45,053 nucleotides of DNA from CAZIPE01 sp964541305 (GCA_964541305.1 CAZIPE010000008.1:1-45053); one strand, 5' to 3'; counted from the stretch's first letter, positions 1-8,460 are shown. Made by a program: numbers and translations. Notes: generated from the letters alone by a model not told the origin.

Positions 1-55
1 GAACCTGCGACCTCTTGGTTATGAGCCAAGCGAGCTGCCACTGCTCCACCCCGCG
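1..55 (-). tRNA. initiator tRNA-fMet (CAT), 3' part cut by the window edge
   Basis: Read on the minus strand it starts CGCGGGG, then the D-arm GAGC/GCTC, an anticodon arm with loop CTCATAA (anticodon CAT at 24-22), a variable loop and the start of the T-arm ending GGTTC at the window edge. The opening C and the D-arm sequence match bacterial initiator tRNA. The anticodon stem is CTTGG/CCAAG, so the usual three consecutive G:C pairs next to the loop are reduced to two (position 29:41 is U:A). The acceptor 3' half lies outside the window. Confidence 0.9.
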
Positions 56-164
56 ATAATTGTCAGAACGAAACAGCGTACGTTTTTTGCTTCGTTGAAC
101 ACAAATGTAATAATAACAGATTGGGAGTAAACACTCAAGTAGCGTGACCTAAGCGTTATGAATG

Positions 165-578
165 TTATGCATTCTTCCCTCGAACAAACCGCCACCACGT
201 TTCAATGTTACCCCGCCAGCCTTTTTTAATTTCAATCTTTTTAACTTCTTTTTGTGTAGCAACTGCCTGCCTCTCAGCTTCACCGCTACCAGGTAAGTAC
301 ACGAGTGTTTCGCCTGGCAGTGATTTGTTGAATTTATCTCGGGCAGCAAGCTCCAGGTAGGCATCGGTTTTTAAGTATTCAATTTGATATTTCAAATTCT
401 GGTTGGTGATTTCTTGTAACTCAACCTCAGCCTGCAAACGGCTATACTTTTGTTGCAAACGATAATTACGCTGCATGGCAGTAATAGTGTTCCAGCCGAG
501 CGTGAAAGCCACCACAAGCGCTCCAATAAGTATGAAATCGCCTTTGTTTATGTATTTATGAAAGAGTTGTTTTATCAT
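165..578 (-). CDS. FtsB/DivIC-like septum formation initiator
   Basis: A 137-residue bitopic membrane protein. A short basic cytoplasmic N-terminus is followed by one membrane segment (about 14-33), a coiled coil (about 35-70), then the family signature YLELAARDKF (about 74-83) and GETLVYLP (about 88-95), which matches the C-terminal motif of FtsB/DivIC. These proteins sit at the division septum and bridge FtsL and FtsQ/DivIB. The basic tail (about 108-137) is longer than in typical FtsB (about 100 residues). It lies between two tRNA genes on the same strand. The start at 578 has no clear Shine-Dalgarno. Family assignment is good; whether it is functionally FtsB or DivIC cannot be told from sequence alone. 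Confidence 0.85.
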   Translation of the reverse strand: MIKQLFHKYINKGDFILIGALVVAFTLGWNTITAMQRNYRLQQKYSRLQAEVELQEITNQNLKYQIEYLKTDAYLELAARDKFNKSLPGETLVYLPGSGEAERQAVATQKEVKKIEIKKGWRGNIETWWRFVRGKNA

Positions 579-633
579 GTTTATTTTTATTTGTTTACAC
601 TTTTATTGTAACGCTTTGTCAAAATAGTTCATA

Positions 634-709
634 TGGTGGGGGTGCTTGGGTTTGAACCAAGGACCAATCAGTTATGAGCCGACTGCTCTAACCACTGAGC
701 TACACCCCC
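634..709 (-). tRNA. tRNA with CAT anticodon (elongator Met or Ile-lysidine)
   Basis: A complete cloverleaf can be drawn on the minus strand: acceptor GGGGGTG/CACCCCC, D-arm GCTC/GAGC, anticodon loop CTCATAA, T-arm CTTGG/CCAAG, discriminator A, and an encoded CCA at 636-634. A normal first G:C pair distinguishes it from the initiator at 1-55. A CAT anticodon fits either elongator tRNA-Met or the tRNA-Ile whose C34 is changed to lysidine; sequence alone does not settle which. Confidence 0.93.
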
Positions 710-795
710 AACTATAGCTGATAGTTACCTACCAGCTATGACATTGTACAATAATTCCACTACTGTTGAAAGACCGCTTTAAGCCAGCGCTTAGT

Positions 796-1371
796 TTACA
801 CAATATGTGCGTACTGCTTAATAATGCCTTTGCAAGCAGGGTCGCTCATTAACGTATGCACCTGATCTTTGAACCAATACGAATACTTCTGTTGGTCACT
901 TTCAATGACCTTTAACACATCTTCCCATTTAACCCATTCATACGCCTCAACTTCGCTTGGATTTGCTTGTGGCTCCGCTTGAGTCAGTGCTACATATACC
1001 GGACATAATTCATTTTCAATTATTTCGTTGAATGGATCAGTTTTATAACGATAGTCGGGCAGTACTACTTTAAAATTAGTAGCATCCATACCCAATTCGT
1101 ATTCTAGCCTTCTTTTTACTGCATCAACCATATCTTCTTCAAACTTGGGATGGCCGCAAACAGTTCCCGTCCACACACCCGGCCATACCTTTTTGCTAAG
1201 CGCTCGCCTGGTTAAAAGATACTCACCATTTACATTAAATACATGGCAAGAAAATGCCAGATGAAGCGGAGTATCTTTATGGTGCGAAGCTAGTTTCGGT
1301 GCAGTACCAATAACATTGTAGTCTTCATCAAGTAGGACGATATGGTCCAGATCTGAATCTGCTTTAGCCAT
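796..1371 (-). CDS. idi: isopentenyl-diphosphate delta-isomerase, type I
   Basis: Converts IPP to DMAPP in the cytoplasm. The 191-residue protein is a Nudix-fold type I isomerase: the catalytic Cys lies in TVCGHP (about residue 72), is followed by the Nudix-like helix EEDMVDAVKRRLEYELGM, and the second catalytic Glu lies in ENELCPVYVA. The ATG at 1371 begins MAKADSDLDH, aligns with family starts and overlaps the end of the prenyltransferase gene by 8 bp; an ATG 18 bp further upstream would add only MWRWWY. It is the last gene of a four-gene carotenoid operon, where DMAPP would be the prenyl donor for the upstream elongase. That coupling is inferred from context. Confidence 0.92.
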   Translation of the reverse strand: MAKADSDLDHIVLLDEDYNVIGTAPKLASHHKDTPLHLAFSCHVFNVNGEYLLTRRALSKKVWPGVWTGTVCGHPKFEEDMVDAVKRRLEYELGMDATNFKVVLPDYRYKTDPFNEIIENELCPVYVALTQAEPQANPSEVEAYEWVKWEDVLKVIESDQQKYSYWFKDQVHTLMSDPACKGIIKQYAHIV

Positions 1372-2245
1372 ATACCACCAGCGCCACAAGATAGACGCTC
1401 AGAATAGCACCAGTCACGTAATTCAGAAAAAGGAATCTACGCCATGATTGCTTAAATATCGGGTGCTTATCGTCATTTTTATACTTAAACGTGCGAGCAA
1501 CAAGATAGACATACGGCGCAAGCAACACGCTCGGCACAATTCCTTGTAAGCCGAAGCTAATTATCGGAAATAGTGCCGCTAGTGAATAAAGTGCCAGACA
1601 AAAAATAATTGTCTTGTGAGCACCCAGTGATACTGCAATCGAACCGATCTTTGCCTTCTTATCTGGTGTTATATCTTGGATAGCACCAAAGGCATGGTTA
1701 GCCATAACCCACAGATAAAACGTAATGTAGGCTGGTAGCCACAGGTAATTAGACTGCGAGAGAAGCAGACCAAACAAAAAGGGAGCGGTATAATGAAATG
1801 CGGAGGTGAATGAATCTACAAATGGCTTCTCCTTAAAGCGAAGCCCTTTCACGCTGTAGGCGAGCGCCATATACACAATAAAAATGAGCCATATATTACT
1901 CAAAGTATTACCAATGAAAATAAAGTACAGCCATACCGGCACATTAGTTACCCAGATCCAGCGCCACAAACTACCATGTTTACTCTTAGGCAACACTGAC
2001 CCTTCTATGCCAACTTTGCGTGGATTTCTAATGTCACTTTCGTAATCATATATATCGTTCACGCCGTACATGAATAGGTTATACATGAAGGCAAAATAAA
2101 TCGTGCCAATAATAAGCGCAATACTCGCTTGGGGTCTTCCAACCAGATAGCCAACAAAAAAGGGAGCTGCGGTGTTGATCCACCAGAACGGTCGGGATAC
2201 TTTTAGTGCTTCTTTAGTAGTGAGAGTGAATCTATCGCTTGTCAT
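1364..2245 (-). CDS. crtEb: UbiA-family prenyltransferase, lycopene elongase type
   Basis: A 293-residue polytopic membrane protein of the UbiA superfamily. The first Asp-rich motif is NDIYDYESD (63-71; NDxxDxxxD), the second is DITPD (191-195; DxxxD); both bind the Mg-diphosphate. The second motif with the following KIGS resembles lycopene elongases (CrtEb/LbtBC type), which add DMAPP-derived C5 units to lycopene on the way to C50 carotenoids. Placement right after the two lycopene cyclase subunits and before idi matches the actinobacterial crtYe-crtYf-crtEb order. It overlaps both neighbours (14 bp upstream, 8 bp downstream), suggesting translational coupling. Substrate is inferred from neighbours; another UbiA activity is possible. 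Confidence 0.85.
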   Translation of the reverse strand: MTSDRFTLTTKEALKVSRPFWWINTAAPFFVGYLVGRPQASIALIIGTIYFAFMYNLFMYGVNDIYDYESDIRNPRKVGIEGSVLPKSKHGSLWRWIWVTNVPVWLYFIFIGNTLSNIWLIFIVYMALAYSVKGLRFKEKPFVDSFTSAFHYTAPFLFGLLLSQSNYLWLPAYITFYLWVMANHAFGAIQDITPDKKAKIGSIAVSLGAHKTIIFCLALYSLAALFPIISFGLQGIVPSVLLAPYVYLVARTFKYKNDDKHPIFKQSWRRFLFLNYVTGAILSVYLVALVVYG

Positions 2246-2525
2246 AATGAAAAATACTTCCTATTAATATCACCCCTGCTATTGTATAGCTAAAATCCTC
2301 AATTGGGGCAAAAATGAGGCGAATTCCAGATATATTTGCTTCGTTATAGTTCACAATTGGCAAACCAGTTAGAAACTGGTCAAATACAGCGGTGAAAAGC
2401 ATCATTATCCCAAGTACTATCCAAAAATCTTTTTTGTACACAACTCGTGTCCTGAGAATAACAATATCGATCAACAGCACGAGAGTAATAAATGGTACCC
2501 CCATCAATGTGTAAAGTAGTCTCAT
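2232..2525 (-). CDS. crtYf: lycopene cyclase subunit (CrtYf/CrtYd type)
   Basis: A 97-residue integral membrane protein with about three membrane segments and the heterodimeric lycopene cyclase motif PIEDF (74-78). The ATG at 2525 overlaps the TGA of the upstream subunit in an ATGA arrangement; a start 48 bp further upstream would run into that gene and adds a polar stretch not expected in the family. Heterodimeric CrtYe/CrtYf or CrtYc/CrtYd cyclases close ionone rings at the ends of lycopene or its C50 derivative. Ring type (beta, gamma or epsilon) cannot be read from sequence here. Confidence 0.87.
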   Translation of the reverse strand: MRLLYTLMGVPFITLVLLIDIVILRTRVVYKKDFWIVLGIMMLFTAVFDQFLTGLPIVNYNEANISGIRLIFAPIEDFSYTIAGVILIGSIFHYDKR

Positions 2526-2854
2526 TTTGCACCCGTACTTTTCTTTTCGCACTTGATCATTCGCCAGCGCCACAATAGGACTGTCTGATAACAGAGTAAG
2601 TTGAGGAAGAAGAACTCTTCAATGGGCAGATTCGGAGTGACAACATACAGCCCGCTCACCCATGCCTGATTGGTCGAAAACACGTTAAGCACTATGCCAG
2701 AAATATCCCATGTCAGAAAAAAAACTAAACCAATAGCTAAACTAGCGGCAGTCTTTCGAGCATTCCAAAACCATGCAAGCTGTTTTTTGTAATCAAGATA
2801 GAATAAACCCGTTAGGGAAAATACAAGACAGCAAAGATATGCGTATGATTGCAT
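2522..2854 (-). CDS. crtYe: lycopene cyclase subunit (CrtYe/CrtYc type)
   Basis: First gene of the carotenoid operon. It encodes 110 residues with about three membrane segments and the conserved PIEEFFF motif (77-83), partner of PIEDF in the next subunit. Together the two halves form a cyclase of the type found in Gram-positive bacteria, archaea and some CPR. The C-terminus is lysine-rich. A -10-like TATACT (2869-2864) ends 9 nt before the ATG, so the transcript leader would be very short. Upstream genes are unrelated, so no phytoene synthase (CrtB) or desaturase (CrtI) accompanies it here. Confidence 0.87.
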   Translation of the reverse strand: MQSYAYLCCLVFSLTGLFYLDYKKQLAWFWNARKTAASLAIGLVFFLTWDISGIVLNVFSTNQAWVSGLYVVTPNLPIEEFFFLNLLCYQTVLLWRWRMIKCEKKSTGAK

Positions 2855-2922
2855 GTTCTTTATAGTATAACCCCCGCCGAGCCCTACAGAAATTAATCGA
2901 CTAGGTTTAAATGGCAGTGGTT

Positions 2923-4011
2923 TTAAGTGTTGACCTGCTCACTCAAGTTTACTTCCATCCGCATAGCCACTGATTTATCGGTGCTCTTTATGACATAGCT
3001 TTGCTGTCGAACCACCTTAAGATCGCCGACATATGAACCTACTTCATAAACTACCGAGAAGCGGGCTTTTGCACCTGGCTCAAGATCAAGCACATCAACT
3101 TTACCAACATATTCAGCTATAGTGCCCTCGGGGACTATTGCAGTGCCCACTGAATCCTCCAAGCTGAACATAGATGCTTTAATCTGCTTAGATCCGGATT
3201 TAGATGCGTTTCCCACGATGTAATTCACTTTAATCAGTTTCTTATCACTACTTTGTTTATAATTGGGATCGGTCGTTTTATAGTCGAAAGTAACGTCATC
3301 CTTTACATACACCACCAATCCATCGCCCGCATTCACTTGCTTGCCTACCGAACTTTTTAATACCTCGTCTTTATACACGGGCGCCTGAAGGGTAAAATCA
3401 ATTTTTGCATAATCTTCCGATTGCGGCGGTAGCACTTCTTCAAGTTCAGTTGTTTGAGTAGGTAGTTCCTGGGCTGGCGGTGAAACTGACGCTTCTTGAC
3501 TCGAATTCTTGCCATACAAATATCCGCCATAAATACCTGCTGCAAATATAGCAATTACCAGAATACCCACTATCAATTTAAAGAGAATCCCACCTCCACG
3601 CCCAGAAGGGCTACCAATAGTTATTTCAGGCATTGGTTCAGTGCTAAGAATGGCATAAGGGTCATAAGTGGATGGGTTAGGAGCCACACCTTCTGGGTCT
3701 TGAATTGTCGAGAACTGACCGACCGGCTTTTCGCCCCAGCTTGAGGCTTGTGGCTCATTATAGCCGGAAAACACAGGGGCACTTGGTGGCTGTAGTACAG
3801 GCTGAACTGGCTGCTGTAGGCCATATTGGCCTTGCGAAGGCGTTATTTGTTGCGGTAAGGGTACTGAACTGGACTGGGACATCATACCGTCAACAGACTG
3901 CGCCGCGGAACTCACCATCGCTGGTGCCGTCGAATACGGAGATGCTGGCTGCTGAGCAGGAGAAGGAACTGGGGGTAGAGCAGATGAATTACCCACACCA
4001 TTTTCATCCAT
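2923..4011 (-). CDS. membrane-anchored protein with Pro/Gln-rich cytoplasmic region and extracellular domain
   Basis: No function recognised. The 362-residue protein has a long low-complexity N-terminal region rich in Pro, Gln, Ser and Ala (1-140), a single membrane segment (about 143-165), a Pro/Glu linker and an extracytoplasmic beta-rich domain (about 200-362). The outer domain recalls DUF4352-type (telokin-like) immunoprotective folds in its strand pattern, but this is a weak impression. An AAGGA Shine-Dalgarno lies 8-9 nt before the ATG. It is transcribed separately from the carotenoid genes 69 bp downstream. Proteins of this layout are common in Saccharibacteria and probably act at the cell surface. 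Confidence 0.8.
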   Translation of the reverse strand: MDENGVGNSSALPPVPSPAQQPASPYSTAPAMVSSAAQSVDGMMSQSSSVPLPQQITPSQGQYGLQQPVQPVLQPPSAPVFSGYNEPQASSWGEKPVGQFSTIQDPEGVAPNPSTYDPYAILSTEPMPEITIGSPSGRGGGILFKLIVGILVIAIFAAGIYGGYLYGKNSSQEASVSPPAQELPTQTTELEEVLPPQSEDYAKIDFTLQAPVYKDEVLKSSVGKQVNAGDGLVVYVKDDVTFDYKTTDPNYKQSSDKKLIKVNYIVGNASKSGSKQIKASMFSLEDSVGTAIVPEGTIAEYVGKVDVLDLEPGAKARFSVVYEVGSYVGDLKVVRQQSYVIKSTDKSVAMRMEVNLSEQVNT

Positions 4012-4120
4012 ACGATCATGTTCCTTTATTACTTAGTATTCTCATACTATTGTACTAAAGACGCTTACGCTTCACTAATAGACGGCAATCTCTACCAATT
4101 TGAGAAATGCAGTTATATAT

Positions 4121-4798
4121 TTATTCTTCGACCAGTTCAGCGAGCAGGCTCTCAGCAATCGGTCGTGCAACGGCGTGAATTCGACTTTCAACGAGTCTTT
4201 CTATCCAGAACTCATTTCTCACAGTATGTGAACTAATCGCATCAGCTGCCATGTCTCTTGCATCGATTATTCTGATGCGCTGTAGTGGATCGGTAAGGAC
4301 GGTGATTAATGCATCGTTGCATATATCTAACTCGTAGTTGGTGCGTTGCTTTTTTACCCCGTCTTTAACTACTTCTTTTGATCGAAGTGCACCTGAATCG
4401 CCCGATTCTGCTGCTAGTAGTATGTCGTGAAACTGCAGCACATCAATTAGACCTGGGTGTTCACGTGCTTCTTCGGCTTGTTCAACTCTTATATGAGGAT
4501 TAGTCAGTTCGACTTCCTGACGAAAATCCTCTAGTCGTGCCGTTCGAACTTTCGCATCAATAGCGTAATCTCCAAATGTACGCACAACACTTCTTACCGC
4601 TCGAGGGTCACGCTTACTCCTAATCAGCACCTCATTAAGATGCTTGGCTGTTTTGCCTGGTTCCTCTAGAAAAGGAATGATCATATGGGCTCTTGTTGAC
4701 TCGGCTAGAGATGTGGGATAAAAACCGTAGTTTTCACCTAATATGTTTAGACGATTCTGCCAATTGATTTGGTCACTAGGATTAATTTCTTTATTCAT
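4121..4798 (-). CDS. hypothetical soluble protein
   Basis: Not recognised. A 225-residue, charged, mostly helical protein without signal peptide or membrane segment. It is Arg/Glu-rich, with runs such as EQAEEAREHPG and RIRIIDARDMAADAI, suggesting a helical bundle. It follows the 106-residue gene at 4825-5145 by 26 bp on the same strand, so the two probably form a small operon. No catalytic motif is visible. Confidence 0.7.
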   Translation of the reverse strand: MNKEINPSDQINWQNRLNILGENYGFYPTSLAESTRAHMIIPFLEEPGKTAKHLNEVLIRSKRDPRAVRSVVRTFGDYAIDAKVRTARLEDFRQEVELTNPHIRVEQAEEAREHPGLIDVLQFHDILLAAESGDSGALRSKEVVKDGVKKQRTNYELDICNDALITVLTDPLQRIRIIDARDMAADAISSHTVRNEFWIERLVESRIHAVARPIAESLLAELVEE

Positions 4799-4824
4799 GT
4801 CTACTTGATATCCAGCTGGAGTAA

Positions 4825-5145
4825 TTAGTTAGTGCCTTCTCTTATACGCCTTATTGCTCTGCGTCCAATCTCGCGTTCTGCTGGTGTAAGTTTCTGGTAG
4901 GGTTCATGTCCTGGAATGTGCGAATGAGTAACGTCAGCTCTCTCGGGAGCATCTATTATCTCCGCAGGAGACTCCGGAACGACAGGACCCCAACCCTGGT
5001 CCTCTGCAGCGGTAGAAAACCGTCTATTAGGGTCATATGTTCCACTATTTCTAGCATCTCCGGAACGAGCAATCGCATCTGTTATATCGGTGGTAGTGTC
5101 CCGTTCTGGTTGAGGTGGATCGAAAAAAGGGAGCTGTTCATTCAT
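4825..5145 (-). CDS. hypothetical small hydrophilic protein
   Basis: Not recognised. It encodes 106 residues, rich in Asp, Glu, Pro and Arg and probably disordered in the middle, ending in a basic helix (ERERGRRAIRRI-like pattern near LTPAEREIGRRAIRRIREG). It starts MNEQLPFFDPPQ. It is upstream of and close to the 225-residue gene, with which it likely shares a transcript. Confidence 0.6.
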   Translation of the reverse strand: MNEQLPFFDPPQPERDTTTDITDAIARSGDARNSGTYDPNRRFSTAAEDQGWGPVVPESPAEIIDAPERADVTHSHIPGHEPYQKLTPAEREIGRRAIRRIREGTN

Positions 5146-5206
5146 AAAGTTATTATATCATAGTGTTGGTGCCTGTGTCAATGTATAATGGTGTGTCGGT
5201 ATGTAA

Positions 5207-6178
5207 TCACCGCTTGACGCTACTAGGGAGCGTATACCAACCGTCATACCAGACGTCCCAACTGTCTCCTGAAACATCGAGATTTCCGCCCTTTGTCCTG
5301 CGAAGCCCCTTCGCAAAATCACCGCCCTGTTTCTTCATTTTGTCTGTTAACCAGTAGTCTTCTTGCCATCGGGTAGTATAACCCTTGGTACACTTTCCAG
5401 GAACCGCACCGGTTTCCCATTTCGTTGTTTGTATAGTCTGCCACCGGATGGCGGGCTCGGTTGGTGTTACATTTTCAATTCCGATAATTTTTGCTTGATA
5501 GTTAGTTGTTCCCGTGCATTTGAGTACAAACCTACCCAGAGAATCTTTTTCATAGTACTTCGCACCTGTACTACCCGATAATTGCCATGGCTTACTACTA
5601 TCCCAGTATGATGGAAGAAAAATTATTGGAGATGTCTGGTTATATACAATCTTGTTTGCCCCGCCTCTCCCGCAATCGCTATACGTCTCACTGTAGCGCA
5701 AGGTATTATCTGGCCACCAACTCAGTACGTCATAATTGCACCTTCTGTCCTCATTCTGCGGCGCCGCATTGTACATTTTAAAAGTGTAGTCATCCTGCGG
5801 CTCGAACCATAAAACTGACCTATCTGGCTTCCCGGTAATATAGTTATTTCCTTCTAGATATTGTTGTGCATATTGTTCTGTGTTGGGGTAATAGGATTTT
5901 AAGTCATACACCTTTGTACCTGGTGCGCCAAAGCTTTGGAATACAAGATAGCCACCTACCAGTGCTATGGCCATTACAATTGGGAGTAAACGCTTCAAAT
6001 TCCATTTCTTCGTGATTCTTAAACCACCGCGGCCAGATGCAAACTTTCCCTGTGTGTCACGATTAGGAAAGTTGTTCGTTTTATATTTCGACGGGAATCT
6101 TTTTTTAACTCCAGATTTTTTGGTCGGTGACTCTGTCCTGTTTAGTTCGGTAAGATCGATTTTATTATTGTTGCTCAT
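5207..6178 (-). CDS. membrane-anchored secreted protein, Trp/Tyr-rich extracellular domain
   Basis: No function recognised. A basic N-terminus of about 65 residues with Lys/Arg/Asn/Ser runs is followed by one membrane segment (LLPIVMAIALVGGYLVF) and an extracellular region of about 230 residues rich in Trp, Tyr, Thr and Asn with four Cys that could form disulfides. I chose the ATG at 6178 (MSNNNKID); a TTG at 6202 in frame is the alternative, and neither has a strong Shine-Dalgarno. Same architecture (basic tail, VGGY-containing anchor, secreted domain) as the protein at 19837-20391, so they may be members of one surface-protein family. Confidence 0.75.
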   Translation of the reverse strand: MSNNNKIDLTELNRTESPTKKSGVKKRFPSKYKTNNFPNRDTQGKFASGRGGLRITKKWNLKRLLPIVMAIALVGGYLVFQSFGAPGTKVYDLKSYYPNTEQYAQQYLEGNNYITGKPDRSVLWFEPQDDYTFKMYNAAPQNEDRRCNYDVLSWWPDNTLRYSETYSDCGRGGANKIVYNQTSPIIFLPSYWDSSKPWQLSGSTGAKYYEKDSLGRFVLKCTGTTNYQAKIIGIENVTPTEPAIRWQTIQTTKWETGAVPGKCTKGYTTRWQEDYWLTDKMKKQGGDFAKGLRRTKGGNLDVSGDSWDVWYDGWYTLPSSVKR

Positions 6179-6268
6179 ATCAACGACTGTGTTAATTTTC
6201 AAGTACTATTCTTCAGTATAGCTTAAGCAATACACTCATTACAACATCTCTTGCAGTTGTCTATTCTT

Positions 6269-7384
6269 CTATTCCCAGCGGAAGACACGGAAAGCAATAA
6301 AATAGATGACTATCGCCCAAACCATTAATAGCCCAACTTGTGGACCGAGGTCTAGAATATTTTTACCCTCGGTGATAATTAAGCGAGTACCGTCAATGAC
6401 AGGGGTAAGAGGTAAAAAATACGAAATGTTTTGTAGCCATTCTGGCATAAGAAAGCGTGGGAAAAATGTTCCGCTTAAAAACATCATCGGAAACGTCACC
6501 AGGTTAGCCAGGGGAGCAGCTTGGTTTTCGTTTTTAGCCCACCCACCCACCGACAACCCAATTCCAAAGAGCACAATGATACCTAGGATCACAAAGAGAA
6601 GTAAGCTCAGATAATCACCGTTCATATTAAGATTAAATACAAGCATTGCTGTGACAAACAAAAGTGCCACCGAAAGAATGCCGATTACGGCTTGTGCACA
6701 TACGTTCGCTGTAAAATACTGCCAGACTTTCAAGGTGGTTGTATGATATCTTCTTAGGACGCCCTGTTTTTTAAGCTGTGGAAAAACTTGAGTCGGTCCG
6801 AAAATACCGAGTGAAAGAATCGTGAAGCCGAGCAAGCCCGCGAAGGTATAGTCAAACCGACGCTGGCTCTCGGTTGCTGTTGAGCTTATTTTTACCGTGA
6901 ATGGTTTATTAACATCTACAAATTGTTTGTTAATGCCCTCGAATATTTGTGTTAAAACCGAGCCAAGTGTTTGCCCGGCTTGTTCATTGTTTTGGTTATA
7001 CAACACCTCAGCCTCACCAGATGGAATGTTATTTCTCTGAACCATGCCAAAATTTTCTGGCAAAATAATCGTGGCATCTAACTCACTACGGTTCATTTTT
7101 TCTTTTGCCTGCTCAATAGTTGTAATCTCTTTATTAATTTTGAGAATTCCACCTTTTTCGGCATCTTTTACAAAGTCATTGGCAAAACTACTTTTGGATT
7201 GATTAATGAGTGCCACATTGAATGATACGTTGTTGTTGCTGCCAAAAATACCTCCGAACACAAACAAGAATATGAGCGGGAAAACAAAGGTGAAGAAAAG
7301 CGCTACCCTATCGCGAAAAGTACGAATGACTTCAATGCGGGCAAATGTCCAAATTGGTATGAATTTCTTGTGCAAATTAATCAC
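6269..7384 (-). CDS. ABC-2 type transporter permease
   Basis: A 371-residue membrane protein of the ABC-2 family: one N-terminal membrane segment (about 27-48), a large extracytoplasmic domain (about 50-175), then five membrane segments to the C-terminus. It starts at a GTG (7384) within the last codons of the ATPase gene, an 8-bp overlap that implies coupled translation. With the adjacent ATPase it would form a 2+2 exporter of the DrrAB/YhhJ type. Substrate unknown; drugs, lipids or surface polymers are all possible. Confidence 0.9.
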   Translation of the reverse strand: MINLHKKFIPIWTFARIEVIRTFRDRVALFFTFVFPLIFLFVFGGIFGSNNNVSFNVALINQSKSSFANDFVKDAEKGGILKINKEITTIEQAKEKMNRSELDATIILPENFGMVQRNNIPSGEAEVLYNQNNEQAGQTLGSVLTQIFEGINKQFVDVNKPFTVKISSTATESQRRFDYTFAGLLGFTILSLGIFGPTQVFPQLKKQGVLRRYHTTTLKVWQYFTANVCAQAVIGILSVALLFVTAMLVFNLNMNGDYLSLLLFVILGIIVLFGIGLSVGGWAKNENQAAPLANLVTFPMMFLSGTFFPRFLMPEWLQNISYFLPLTPVIDGTRLIITEGKNILDLGPQVGLLMVWAIVIYFIAFRVFRWE

Positions 7385-8147
7385 GTAAATCCTTTCCGGT
7401 CAGATCAATAAACACATCCTCAAGATCGGCTTGCTCAACAACTTGGGGTTTTTTAAAACCTCTTTGCAACAATTCTTTTACCAGCTTTTTCGGGGAATCA
7501 AGCGCAATTATTTTGCCGTTATCCATAATGGCAACGCGGTCGCACAGCAGCTCAGCCTCCTCCATATAGTGAGTGGAAAGAATAACAGTGACGCCCTTGT
7601 CTCGCACATCTTTTATAAGGTCCCACAGATTGCGGCGAGCTTGAGGATCGAGGCCGGTAGTGGGTTCATCGAGGAAGAATACTTTAGGGCTATGCACAAG
7701 GGCTGCTGCAATGGAAAAACGTTGTTTTTGGCCTCCAGAGAGACTCTCGACATAGCTACTGGCCTTTTCTGAAAGATCCACTTCTGCCAAGAACTTTTTC
7801 GGACTTACCTTCTCGCCGTAGGACGCTGAAAAAAGTTCAATCAATTCAGTGAGTTTTGTTTTGTCTTGGAACGCTGGACTCTGTGGCTGAACACCAATAA
7901 TCTTTTTAACCTCATCTGTTTGTGTCTTCACGTCAAAACCAGCAACAACTGCCTCTCCGCCATCAATTTCACGAAGTCCTTCAAGCATTTCAAGCGTCGT
8001 TGTTTTACCGGCACCGTTTGGCCCTAAGATTCCGAAAATCTCACCTTTTTTTACATCAAAAGTAATGCCTTTTACTACCATCGCTTTGCCATATTTCTTT
8101 GTTAGACCAGTAGCTGAGAGTATAATTTTATCGGTTTTTTTAACCAT
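7377..8147 (-). CDS. ABC transporter ATP-binding protein
   Basis: Cytoplasmic ATPase partner of the ABC-2 permease. All motifs are present: Walker A GPNGAGKTT (about 42-50), Q-loop VQPQSP, signature LSGGQKQR (about 136-143), Walker B VFFLDEP (about 156-162) with D-loop, and the switch His in STHYMEEAE. The sequence is of the CcmA/DrrA group. The ATG at 8147 is preferred to a TTG one codon earlier. A TACACT -10-like box (8160-8155) ends 7 nt upstream and there is no Shine-Dalgarno, consistent with a leaderless mRNA. Confidence 0.93.
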   Translation of the reverse strand: MVKKTDKIILSATGLTKKYGKAMVVKGITFDVKKGEIFGILGPNGAGKTTTLEMLEGLREIDGGEAVVAGFDVKTQTDEVKKIIGVQPQSPAFQDKTKLTELIELFSASYGEKVSPKKFLAEVDLSEKASSYVESLSGGQKQRFSIAAALVHSPKVFFLDEPTTGLDPQARRNLWDLIKDVRDKGVTVILSTHYMEEAELLCDRVAIMDNGKIIALDSPKKLVKELLQRGFKKPQVVEQADLEDVFIDLTGKDLRD

Positions 8148-8200
8148 CAATACCAGTGTACACCATGGGTTAAACGGAATCGATATTGAAAAGTGATATT

Positions 8201-8232
8201 AAAAAAGACCAGCATGTGCGCTGGTCTTTTTT
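8201..8232 (-). terminator. Rho-independent terminator after the 68-residue protein gene
   Basis: A perfect hairpin, AAAAAAGACCAGC / GCTGGTCTTTTTT with a 6-nt loop, lies 14 bp beyond the stop codon at 8247. A-rich and T-rich flanks make it look bidirectional, but only the minus-strand gene runs into it. Confidence 0.9.
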
Positions 8233-8246
8233 ACAAAGAAATTAAA

Positions 8247-8453
8247 CTATTTCTTTTTAAGAACGAGGAAGCCGTTTCGTGGATTTTCCTCAACCTTGCG
8301 GTCATCCGGAAGATCACATGCTTCACCTTTTGCATTTGTGTCTGACTTACTAAAGTAATAAATTCTCTGTTCTTTTCCACCACGTAGTTTTGTAACTGAC
8401 GTGAACAGGTAATAGGTTACCCCTTTTGAGTTTGTGTGCGAATACTGTGCCAT
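8247..8453 (-). CDS. small basic conserved protein
   Basis: Function not known. It encodes 68 residues, soluble, rich in Lys, Tyr, Ser and Thr, beginning MAQYSHTNSKG and ending in LVLKKK. The pattern (YYLFTSVTKLRGGKEQRIYYFSK split by turns) suggests a small all-beta domain. The unit is complete: promoter TTGACA-17-TACTCT, a strong GGAGGAG ribosome binding site 7 nt before the ATG, and a strong terminator. Such signals, unusual in this window, imply high expression. It resembles small proteins seen repeatedly in Saccharibacteria genomes, but I cannot name a family. Confidence 0.85.
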   Translation of the reverse strand: MAQYSHTNSKGVTYYLFTSVTKLRGGKEQRIYYFSKSDTNAKGEACDLPDDRKVEENPRNGFLVLKKK

Positions 8454-8460
8454 TTGTTTA

